From positions 1-7,333 of the forward strand of contig CAKTTL010000120.1 in the NCBI GenBank assembly GCA_934615235.1: DNA of 7,333 bases. Direction: 5' to 3'. The translations under genes were made by a program, and so were the position numbers. A model generated the notes under the pieces. That model was not told the origin of the DNA and did no database searches. It saw only the letters and a list, made by a program, of their open reading frames with translations. Below, piece after piece: positions 1 to 6,700 of this stretch. The first letter of the stretch is position 1. Each line of letters begins with the position of its first letter. The DNA is from an uncultured Clostridia bacterium (GTDB lineage Bacteria; Bacillota; Clostridia; Christensenellales; Aristaeellaceae).

Positions 1-185
1 TGCACAATGTCCGTGGTATCGCCCACGCCGCGAAGGAAAAGCTCGGTGTGCTCGAACACGGGCGTGCGGATTTCGCGATAGCCCGCGCGTTCGGCAATGC
101 GCTTTTCAACGGCCTCGATGGCCTGGAAGCGGTACGCGTCCTGCGGAAGCAGGTCCTTGGTCCCTTTGGGGGCCTGTGTCAACAT
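1..185 (-). CDS. hisS: Histidyl-tRNA synthetase, N-terminal 61 codons (cut by the left edge)
   Basis: This class II aminoacyl-tRNA synthetase joins histidine to tRNA-His in the cytoplasm. The visible part holds the N-terminal signature A-P-K-G-T-K-D-L-L-P (residues 5-14). It is followed by the helix and motif 1 region, with G-Y-R-E-I-R-T-P-V-F-E (35-45), then H-T-E-L-F-L-R-G-V-G-D-T-T-D-I-V (46-61); this is the usual HisS pattern. The start at 185 is supported by a strong AGGAGGG ribosome binding site (complement of 194-200), 8 nt upstream. The rest, including motifs 2 and 3 and the anticodon-binding domain, lies outside the window, so completeness cannot be judged. Expression is controlled by a T-box leader and a strong promoter directly upstream. 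In many Firmicutes hisS is followed by aspS, which would lie off the left edge; that is inference. Confidence 0.96.
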   Translation of the reverse strand, partial: MLTQAPKGTKDLLPQDAYRFQAIEAVEKRIAERAGYREIRTPVFEHTELFLRGVGDTTDIV

Positions 186-356
186 AGTCAATTCCCTCCT
201 GCGTGTGGCGCTTGAAGTTTATCAAAACGGCCCTCCGCCCCGTCTATGGGGCGGAAGGCCGCGGTGCCACCCAAATTTATTGCTCCTGCCCTGTAACGCT
301 GGCCGCGCCGCCGTTTCCAGCGGAAGCTCGGGGGTCGTCACGCCCGTCATCGCTCT
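186..356 (-). promoter_or_regulatory. T-box riboswitch leader of hisS
   Basis: This is a tRNA-sensing transcription attenuator that lets RNA polymerase read into hisS when the cognate tRNA is uncharged. Read on the minus strand, the T-box core GGGTGGCACCGCGG is the complement of 259-272. A classic antiterminator can be drawn. UGGG (273-270) pairs with CCCA (250-247), leaving the seven-base bulge UGGCACC (269-263). Above it GCGG (262-259) pairs with CCGC (254-251) around a CCUU loop. The competing terminator overlaps it. The 5' end has the familiar AGAGCGAUGAC start of T-box stem I, right at the predicted transcription start. Upstream of the core there are only about 80 nt, which is short for stem I plus stem III. 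The bulge reads UGGC, which would pair with a tRNA ending GCCA; tRNA-His normally ends CCCA, tRNA-Asp GCCA. The class of element is very secure; its amino-acid specificity is not. Confidence 0.94.
224..260 (-). terminator. T-box intrinsic terminator of hisS
   Basis: On the minus strand, 260-248 pairs with 241-229 to give a 13-bp GC-rich stem with one G-U pair and the six-base loop AUAGAC. It is followed by G and four U residues (227-224). It shares the 3' half of the antiterminator stem (254-247), so the two structures exclude each other as expected for a T-box. The U-tract is short, but the stem is very strong. Confidence 0.9.
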
Positions 357-362
357 ATGGGC

Positions 363-391
363 ATTATAAGAGAACGAAGGAAAAATGTCAA
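363..391 (-). promoter_or_regulatory. Sigma-A promoter of hisS
   Basis: A perfect -35 TTGACA (complement of 386-391) and a perfect -10 TATAAT (complement of 363-368) are separated by 17 bp. Transcription should start near 356-355, just at the base of T-box stem I. Such a full-consensus promoter fits a housekeeping gene whose output is set by attenuation in the leader. Confidence 0.92.
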
Positions 392-403
392 GCCGCGATA
401 TGA

Positions 404-426
404 TTTTCCGCGCAGGGCGCGAAAAA
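404..426. repeat. Inverted repeat between the two divergent promoters
   Basis: TTTT-C-CGCGC (404-413) and GCGCG-A-AAAA (417-426) form an imperfect palindrome with one mismatch and a three-base AGG centre. T-runs and A-runs lie outside a GC core. It sits between the hisS -35 box (386-391) and the promoter of the plus-strand gene (444-472). It is not placed to terminate either gene. It could be a regulator binding site, but no known operator is recognised, so function is unassigned. Confidence 0.45.
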
Positions 427-443
427 AAATAGCCGTCCGGTTG

Positions 444-472
444 TTGTGGTTTCTCAAAAAATATCTTATAAT
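444..472 (+). promoter_or_regulatory. Probable promoter of the secreted repeat protein gene
   Basis: A perfect -10 TATAAT lies at 467-472. A weak -35 TTGTGG lies at 444-449 with a 17-bp spacer; an alternative TTGTTG at 441 would give a 20-bp spacer. An A-rich stretch (456-461) fills part of the spacer. Transcription would start near 479, leaving a short leader of about 19 nt that is mostly the ribosome binding site. Confidence 0.65.
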
Positions 473-497
473 GTTGTAAAGAAAGGAGCGTGCTCTC

Positions 498-1637
498 ATG
501 AAACACACAGTCCGCAGAATGATCGTCATTTTGCTTCTTCTCGCGTTTGTGCCCACGACCCCCGGTTTTGCTTTGACGCTAAGCTCTACCTCCTTCACCG
601 TGACTGTGCAGAACGCAACCGTCAACGGCCAGACGCAGCTGACGCTCTCCGAACCGACGACGCTGACGGCGCTTGCCGCGCTGCCGGATGGCGCCGCGCC
701 GGATCACTGGGAAATTAACGGCGAACGCGTCCCGTCGGGGGATTATCCCGTTGCCCTCGTCTTTGAGGCAAGCGGCGATACTGTCGTGACGGCCGTGCCC
801 GCGCAGAGCGCGGCGCCCTCCGCCCAAACCAGGAGCGCTCCGCTCGTCATGGACGAGCTGGCGATTTCCGCCGTCAACGCTTCCATTCAGCTGCTGGACG
901 CAAACGGGCGTCCCGCCGGGCAATCCTTCGACCGTTTCACGTTCGGCGACGACTATGCGCACCCCGTTACCGGCGAAACATGCGCGGGCGGTGAAATCAG
1001 CGCGCGCATTTCTGCGCCGGAAGACAGGAAAAACCAGATCGATCACTGGATTCTCAACGGCGTGCCGTATTATTTCTCCAGCAAGGTCTGGTTCATCATC
1101 GTCTACGATCTTCCCTACAGCCTCTCGTTTGAAGTCGTATACAAGAAAAAAACCGACTGGACGGAGCGGGCCGTCGTGCTGACCGACGAGCAGATCGTCA
1201 GCGCCGTCGACGCGCAGATTCAGTTCGTCAATGAAAAGCGCCAGCCGCTTGGAAAAAAGTTCACGCGTTTTGATTTCACAAACGATTACACCAGCTACGC
1301 CACAAAAGCGAACGTCCGCGGCGGCGAGTTTTCCGGACGCATCGAGGCGATCATTCCCGCCGGAATGGAGGTCGATCACTGGCTGATTAACGGCGTGCCG
1401 TTCTATTTCAATATCGCGCCGCGCTGCATCACTGTAATCTGCCTGAACGAATCGACAACCTATCAGCCGGTTTTCCGCGCAAAGAAAACGAAGCCCACCG
1501 CGCCCGCGGAAACGTTCTCTCCGGAATACAATTTTGTTGTCGAACCCGAAAGCGACCGGCCGAACGGAGACGATCCGAATACCGGCTATGTGATCGTCGA
1601 CGGCCTCGACGGCCCCATAAACAATTACAAGCCGTAA
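498..1637 (+). CDS. Secreted protein with D-H-W-x-(I/L)-N-G repeats, function unknown
   Basis: This is a 379-residue exported protein that I cannot assign to a named family. The start at 498 follows a GAAAGGAG ribosome binding site (481-488) at 9-nt spacing. Residues 1-25 form a signal peptide: two lysine/arginine clusters, the hydrophobic stretch I-V-I-L-L-L-L-A-F-V, and likely cleavage after P-G-F-A. The mature part contains three D-H-W-x-(I/L)-N-G motifs at residues 69, 182 and 293, spaced 113 and 111 residues apart. The second and third lie in two full, clearly homologous units (about 119-218 and 231-328); the first is in a shorter, diverged unit. The local pattern of H-W-x-I-N-G followed by a strand and T-x-V-x-A resembles divergent InlB B-repeat (Flg_new_2-like) modules, which is an inference. 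The C-terminus (340-379) is acidic, proline-rich and asparagine-rich, with no LPXTG, membrane anchor or SLH domain, so the protein is probably released or held non-covalently. It is divergent from hisS and convergent with the next gene. Confidence 0.88.
   Translation: MKHTVRRMIVILLLLAFVPTTPGFALTLSSTSFTVTVQNATVNGQTQLTLSEPTTLTALAALPDGAAPDHWEINGERVPSGDYPVALVFEASGDTVVTAVPAQSAAPSAQTRSAPLVMDELAISAVNASIQLLDANGRPAGQSFDRFTFGDDYAHPVTGETCAGGEISARISAPEDRKNQIDHWILNGVPYYFSSKVWFIIVYDLPYSLSFEVVYKKKTDWTERAVVLTDEQIVSAVDAQIQFVNEKRQPLGKKFTRFDFTNDYTSYATKANVRGGEFSGRIEAIIPAGMEVDHWLINGVPFYFNIAPRCITVICLNESTTYQPVFRAKKTKPTAPAETFSPEYNFVVEPESDRPNGDDPNTGYVIVDGLDGPINNYKP
852..1481 (+). repeat. Two tandem ~100-residue protein repeats inside the secreted protein
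   Basis: Copy A (852-1151, residues 119-218) and copy B (1188-1481, residues 231-328) align along their length. Shared positions include D-E-x-x-I/V-S-A-V at the start, an I-Q-x-(L/V) strand, a conserved F-x-R-F-x-F, G-G-E-x-S-x-R-I, D-H-W-x-x-N-G-V-P-x-Y-F, and a closing aromatic-rich strand. The nucleotide copies are diverged apart from short patches such as GATCACTGG and AACGGCGTGCCGT, so the duplication is old and maintained at protein level. Confidence 0.85.
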
Positions 1638-1652
1638 GCAGACCGGACAAAC

Positions 1653-1687
1653 GAAACCCCCTCGTTCACAGGGAACGAGGGGGTTTC
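1653..1687. terminator. Bidirectional terminator between convergent genes
   Basis: A perfect 15-bp inverted repeat, GAAACCCCCTCGTTC (1653-1667) and its complement (1673-1687), encloses the five-base loop ACAGG. The GC core is flanked by AAA on the left and TTT on the right, so both strands get T residues at the end of the stem. On the plus strand the run-out continues as a pyrimidine-rich tract ending in TTTT (1697-1700). It lies 15 bp after the stop of the plus-strand gene and 12 bp after the stop of the minus-strand gene, so it can serve both. Confidence 0.9.
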
Positions 1688-1699
1688 TCCGTTCTCTTT

Positions 1700-3622
1700 T
1701 CAGTTCTCCTTCAGGTATGCGCCGACAATCGCCTGCGCCCAGCTGATGTTCGCGCCGATGGCGTAATTCTGCAGATCGGACGTGAAGAAGTCGAAGTACA
1801 CGCCGGAGTACACCGGGATGGCCGGGAGCACTTCCGCCCAGCGCTGCTGGAAGGCGACCCACTTCGTGCAGTAGCCCAGCGCGTCACCGGGTTCGGTCTT
1901 GCGCATCGCGACGGCGAGGCGGTACAGCTCCGCGTCGGCGATACCGGTGCGGTTGTTCTCGCCCTGATACGCGTCGTCGGGGTTGTAAGTCTTCGCCGGG
2001 TCAAACACGACGTCAAAGTTCGTCGCGAGGTAGATCATATCGCACGCGCGCTCCGTCTGGCGATAATACTGCGCGAGCACTTCGTTCATCGGCTTCGCCT
2101 CGAGGGTCAGCTTGATGCCGGCCTTGGCAAGGTTCGCCACGAACGTCTCGGGCAGCGATTCTGCAATCGCATTGCCTTCGGGATAAATCATCGTCAGGTC
2201 CAGGGCGACGAGCTCGTCGCCGATCTTCTTGCAGCGCACTTCATCCTTGCTCGCGTCGAAGGCCTCGCCGCTGAGGTTCAGCGTCCAGCCGGCGTTGTCG
2301 AGCAGCTTGTTCGCCTCGTCCACGTTCAGGCTGTAGGTCTGCACATTGTCGAGGTTCAGCGCGCTCCAGGCGGCGGCGTTGTTCACTTCCTTGCCGTTTT
2401 CATCAACGGCTACGGGCGCGGCAACCGCGCCGCTGATCACCTGATACATCCACTGGCCGATGCCGTAGTAACCGTCCACGCGCATGCCGTAGCTGCCCAC
2501 GTAATCCTTGACGGATTCGTCCTTATCGAAGCAATAGGCGATGGCCTGGCGGACTTCCTTCTCGGCGACGGTCGGCTGCTCGCAGGCGAAAGCCATGAAA
2601 CTATAGCCGCTGCGGGCGTAGTTGGCCATCGAGAAATCCTCGCTGGAGACGGCCTGAATGCCCTTCTGCACCGTATCGGCGGCGACGCACTTGTTCAGCA
2701 GGTCGATCTCGCCGCTTTCAAGCTGCTGCACCATCGTATCGTTGGAAACAGTCTTATAGGTAATCTTCTCGATCGAGGGCTTCACGCCGGCGACGTTGCC
2801 CTTGTAATATTCGTTGATTTCGAACTGCGCGGTCTGGCCGTCGAAGCTGACAAGCTTGTAGGGGCCGCTGACCACGGACGGATGAGACATATAGCCCGTT
2901 TCCGGATCAAGAATCGTTTTTTCGAGCAGTTCCGCAGTGAATACCGGCTCGGTCACGTTCGCATCGCTGTTGCGGATATACGCGCCGCTGCCGTCGTCGG
3001 CCACTTCGCAGCCGGGAGCGATCACGCTGATCGGATAGGGCACGTAGCTGAGCAGGCCCAGCTCGTAGAAGTAAGGCAGATATTCTGCCTTGATGGTGAT
3101 GGCCATCTGCGTGTCGTTGTACACGCGCAGGCCGCTGATCGCGTTCGCCGTGCCGTTCTTATACGCGTCGACGCCGACGATCGCGTCGGAATCGTTCGTC
3201 GCTCCGCCGATTGCGGCCAGCTGCGGCGCAGCGGAGAGCAGAATCGCAAACGCGTAATCGCGCGCCGTGATCCGCGATCCGTCGCTGAAGCGAAGGTTGG
3301 AGTACAGCGCGAGGGTATACGTGCGGTCGCCCGCAGCGTTCTCGGTGACGGCAACGCCACTCACCACGGAATCGTCCACCGCGAAGGTGCCGATTTCGCC
3401 GTCCCAGCGGACGAGATTGTAACCGTTCAGCAGGAGGCGCACATCCAGATCGCTGGTGTTATTACCCCATGCCGTGGAAAAAAAGTTGCCGCTGAACCCC
3501 GTCGTGGAGCCGACGACAAACTCTTCCCGGGGCTGCGCGTCGACGGTTTCAGCCGCGCCCTGCGCGGCAAGGCACGAAAGCGTCATCAGCACAGCCAGAA
3601 CCAGTGCCAGATACTTTTTCAT
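1700..3622 (-). CDS. ABC transporter substrate-binding protein, family 5 (oligopeptide type)
   Basis: This is a 640-residue extracellular solute-binding protein that would deliver peptides or a similar ligand to an ABC importer. The start at 3622 was chosen because M-K-K-Y-L begins a signal peptide (residues 1-24) and an AAGGGAG ribosome binding site (complement of 3631-3637) lies 8 nt upstream; a longer frame back to 3700 overlaps a terminator hairpin and has no such signal. Family 5 (SBP_bac_5) marks are Y-T-L-x-L-Y-x-N-L-R-F-S-D-G (102-115) with I-T-A-R-D (118-122), V-S-G-P-Y-K-L (251-257), G-E-I-D-L-L (304-309), V-R-Q-A-I-A-Y-C-F-D-K (357-367) and a late L-P-A-I-P-V-Y. It is longer than typical OppA/DppA proteins (about 535-545). 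The signal peptide has a cysteine at 17, but the preceding T-L-S does not fit a normal lipobox, so lipidation is uncertain. No permease or ATPase gene is visible nearby. The substrate cannot be read from the sequence. Confidence 0.93.
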   Translation of the reverse strand: MKKYLALVLAVLMTLSCLAAQGAAETVDAQPREEFVVGSTTGFSGNFFSTAWGNNTSDLDVRLLLNGYNLVRWDGEIGTFAVDDSVVSGVAVTENAAGDRTYTLALYSNLRFSDGSRITARDYAFAILLSAAPQLAAIGGATNDSDAIVGVDAYKNGTANAISGLRVYNDTQMAITIKAEYLPYFYELGLLSYVPYPISVIAPGCEVADDGSGAYIRNSDANVTEPVFTAELLEKTILDPETGYMSHPSVVSGPYKLVSFDGQTAQFEINEYYKGNVAGVKPSIEKITYKTVSNDTMVQQLESGEIDLLNKCVAADTVQKGIQAVSSEDFSMANYARSGYSFMAFACEQPTVAEKEVRQAIAYCFDKDESVKDYVGSYGMRVDGYYGIGQWMYQVISGAVAAPVAVDENGKEVNNAAAWSALNLDNVQTYSLNVDEANKLLDNAGWTLNLSGEAFDASKDEVRCKKIGDELVALDLTMIYPEGNAIAESLPETFVANLAKAGIKLTLEAKPMNEVLAQYYRQTERACDMIYLATNFDVVFDPAKTYNPDDAYQGENNRTGIADAELYRLAVAMRKTEPGDALGYCTKWVAFQQRWAEVLPAIPVYSGVYFDFFTSDLQNYAIGANISWAQAIVGAYLKEN

Positions 3623-3677
3623 GTTTTCTGCTCCCTTCTTCACCGGAGACACGGTTTTGCCTTGTTCGTTTGGAAAC

Positions 3678-3707
3678 GCCCGGCATGCTTTTGGGGGCAT
3701 GCCGGGC
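3678..3707 (-). terminator. Hairpin after the giant surface protein gene, ahead of the binding-protein gene
   Basis: A perfect 11-bp inverted repeat, GCCCGGCATGC (3678-3688) and its complement (3697-3707), has an eight-base loop. On the minus strand it starts 11 nt after the stop of the giant gene and is followed by GTTTCC, a weak U-tract. It is most likely that gene's terminator, possibly leaky. No convincing promoter is seen in the remaining 55 bp before the binding-protein start; the only -35-like box, TTGGCA (complement of 3709-3714), has no -10 partner. Confidence 0.72.
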
Positions 3708-3718
3708 TTGCCAATGGA

Positions 3719-3799
3719 TTACTCGAAGCAATCGCCGGCGTTCATGAATACGTTGGACAGACCCAGAGGCGTCTCGTAGTCGCGGATACGAATCGTCGT
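3719..3799 (-). other. C-terminal tail of the giant protein (I-R-D-Y-E-T-P-L-G ... N-A-G-D-C-F-E)
   Basis: After the glycine/glutamate spacer the protein ends in a 26-residue tail: a short I-R-I-R-D-Y strand, the turn E-T-P-L-G-L, and N-A-G-D-C-F-E at the very end, with one cysteine three residues from the C-terminus. The place after a flexible low-complexity linker is where sortase-anchored proteins carry LPXTG plus a hydrophobic helix, but neither is present. Whether the tail anchors, crosslinks or simply ends the protein is unknown. Confidence 0.55.
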
Positions 3800-6700
3800 A
3801 TCGCGCTCATTTTCCTTCTTCGGCTCCTCTTCACCGCCGCCGCCAGGATTGTCTCCGCCACCGCCGCCGTTGCCGGTGTAGATGACCGTGATCTCCAGAT
3901 CGTGATCCGGCATCACGCCCTCGACGAGCGGGGTGTCCGTCTCAAGGTTGTTCAGCACCGGGGAGAGACGGGAGTACTTTTCGCCCGCGCGCAGCTCGGT
4001 TTCAAACTTCCATGCGCTCGCCGGGTCGATCGGGATCGGGTTGCCGTTCGCAAGCACGTACTTGATCGTCAGCTTGTGAAGGGCGGGGAGAGGAAGCTCA
4101 GCTTCCGCTCTCTTGGTCGTGGGCACGCCCTCGTATTCGCCGACGGCGCCTTCCGCCCAGACGATATTGCTCGCCTTGTTGTCCGGCTCGCTGCGCCAGG
4201 CAAGGACTTCCTCCGTGATGTCAATCTTCGCAGTGACAGCGACGGATTTGCCCGGTTCCAGGGTAATGTTCGCGCTGCTCGCGCCCTCGCTTACGATGCC
4301 CGTGCCCGTATCCACGAACGTCGGCACCTGGCCGTTGATCCTGCTGCCGTCTTCGCGCAGGTTGATCGTCTGGGTCATATTGCCCGTATTCACAATCGTA
4401 ATCGTGAAGTAGGCGGTATCGCCAAGTTCGAACGGCTTGATCACATTGCCGTTATCATCGACATGCTGATCGTCCGCCAGCAGCTTCTTTTCAACCGTGA
4501 AGTCATAGCGCGGATGATCGATCTCCTCGATCGTCTTTTCAGCATAAACCGTCTTGTCGTTCACCTTAATCTCGGCGATGTTCTTGTAGCCGGCCCTGGC
4601 GTTCAGGATGTCGTTTTCATCGACCGTATGAATGGCCGTCAACTCAATCTGCTCGCCCGGTTTCAGCGTCGCGGTGATCGTAGCCGTATGCGGATCGGAA
4701 GGATCAACCGAGATTCCCTTGACCACATCGTTCACGATTTCCGCCGTCGCGTCAACCACCTTGAAGCCCGTCAGGTCTTCCTTGCTGATGTTCTTCACCG
4801 TGATGGTGAACTCGATCTCCTCGCCGAGCTTGTAGTTGGTTTCCTTCGGTTGCGAGGATTCCTTCTTTTCCGGCTCGACAGGTTTGCCCGTAATTTCCTG
4901 CGTGGAGACGATGGTCACATCGTAGTTGCCGATGCCGTTCTTCGTCTCGAAGGCCTCGGTGATCGTGGACTCGGTGACCTTGGGATCCGCGTTGTACACA
5001 TACGTGCCAACGTAGCCATTTTTCGTCTCGATCTTACCAGCCGTCAGGCTGTCGCCCGTCACCAGGTTGTCGGTCGTCACAGCGCCGCTCTTGTCGTACG
5101 CAGTATCGAGCAGTTTGCCGTCGTCGTACGCCATCGAATCTATGACGATAATCTTCAGCGGACAAGGTTCGATCGTCAGCGTGCCGTTGTTCGTCGTTAC
5201 GCTGCCGTCAGCGTACTGATTCGCGTTGCTGATCACGTAGGTGAACGTATTGTTCTCCGCCGCGGTATCAGCCACGTTCGTCACCTTGCCGGTCGGCGTG
5301 ATCGTGATCGTGTCGCCGGTGGGCAGCGTGCCGATATACCGGCCGTTGTTCGCCTTGACCGAAATGACCTTCTCGCCGTACTCGATCGTGTACGCAGGAT
5401 CCTGCGTGTGTTCTTCGTCGTAGACGTGTTCCTTACCGTCGTACGTCCACTTCTGGTTGCCAGAGCTGATCGTGATCTTCGTCGCGTTCTTGATGATCGT
5501 CAGCTTGCCTTTCACCAGCGTGATCGCGTAGTCTTTGCCGTTGCAGACGGAGTCCGTCGCGAACGGAACGTTCGCTTCGGCATGAGAGAACTGGCCGACG
5601 TACTCGCCGACATTGGTGCCCTTCGCTTCATGCGTGAAGTTCTTGGCAATCGTGTCGTTCGCCGCAAGGCCAAGGCTGCCGTCCGTCGTGCTGACAGTCC
5701 AGCCGGTCACGCTCTGTTCCTTACCGTTGTAGGGCAGCGTATCGCTGTTGCCCACGATGGTTACCGGGCGCTGCTTGATCTTCAGCTCGCCGGCAACGTA
5801 AGTAAAGATGTAGTTCTCGCTGACGTCCGTCGGGTTGTCGGCCGAACCGTTGACGACCGTCGGCTTGTTCGTGCCTCCATTGACGTAGGCCGTCTCCCAA
5901 GCGTCGTTCCCGTTAAAGAACTTGCCGTAGATCTTGCCTTCGCCGGTCAGCATCGTCGTGCCGGTTACGTCGTAGTTCGCATGCGTACCAACCAGACGGT
6001 AGTGCAGCGTGCTCGGGATCAGGCGATCCTCGCCCTGCAGGCCGCTCACGACGATGTAGCTGTTGCTAGCCGTGGCGTCCGGCGGGTTTACAACCTGGCC
6101 ATTCCGCTCGTATTCGATCTGCTGAATCTTCGGGAAGATCTGTTCCGTGCCGTCGTAGACAGTCACGCCGTCGCCGCCTTTAACCTTAACCGACAGGCTC
6201 GCCTTTTCGATCGTCAGTTTGCCGGTAACCCTGATCCTGTAGTTGCCGGTCGAATCGGTAGTGCCATCGGCCTTCTTCACGCTCCACGTGTAGTTGTCGT
6301 TGCCGCCGTCCAGCACAACATACTCGCCCGCGTTCTTGCCGGTAATCTTCGCGCCGTTCAGCGTCAGGGTTTCGCCGGACACAACCGTCTTGCCCGTCTG
6401 CTGACCAGCCGCAGTGATTTCCAGCGTCTGATCCGCGCCGTTATACGTCCGCGTAGCTTCCGCATAGACTTCAATCGGCTTCTGGGTAATCGTTACCGTC
6501 GCGCTTGTGAACAGGTCTTCGTAGTTCGCGTTGCTCGCCTTCACGTACACCGTCGCTTCCGTCACATCGGTGAACATCGGCTTCGTGTCGCTCCACGAGT
6601 CGCTTTCGCTCTTGCGGTACTGGTACTTCCACACAGTACCCTCAACAGCGCCCGTCACCTTTTCGCCGCTCACGCTGTGCGCAGCAGCGTCGTACTCGCC

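Noticed and set aside
242..362. Repeated TCTATGGG at 243-250 and 354-361
   Set aside because: An eight-base match between the terminator loop and the leader start; too short to distinguish from chance, although it could in principle allow alternative pairing with GGGC segments.
97..403. Short plus-strand frames over the hisS start and T-box
   Set aside because: They overlap the well-supported hisS coding start and structured leader on the other strand, and have no ribosome binding site or recognisable product.
222..625. Short minus-strand frames across the divergent promoters
   Set aside because: They cover both promoters, the T-box leader and the start of the secreted protein; these signals explain the region better than a coding gene.
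579..1862. A 427-codon open frame on the minus strand opposite the secreted repeat protein
   Set aside because: It runs through the 1653-1687 terminator and into the binding-protein gene in another frame, is arginine-rich and low in recognisable domains, and has no ribosome binding site. It is an antisense shadow of a high-GC coding region.
3623..3700. N-terminal extension of the binding protein to a start at 3700
   Set aside because: The extra 26 residues lie over the 3678-3707 hairpin and do not look like a signal peptide; the start at 3622 has a good ribosome binding site and opens a classical signal peptide.
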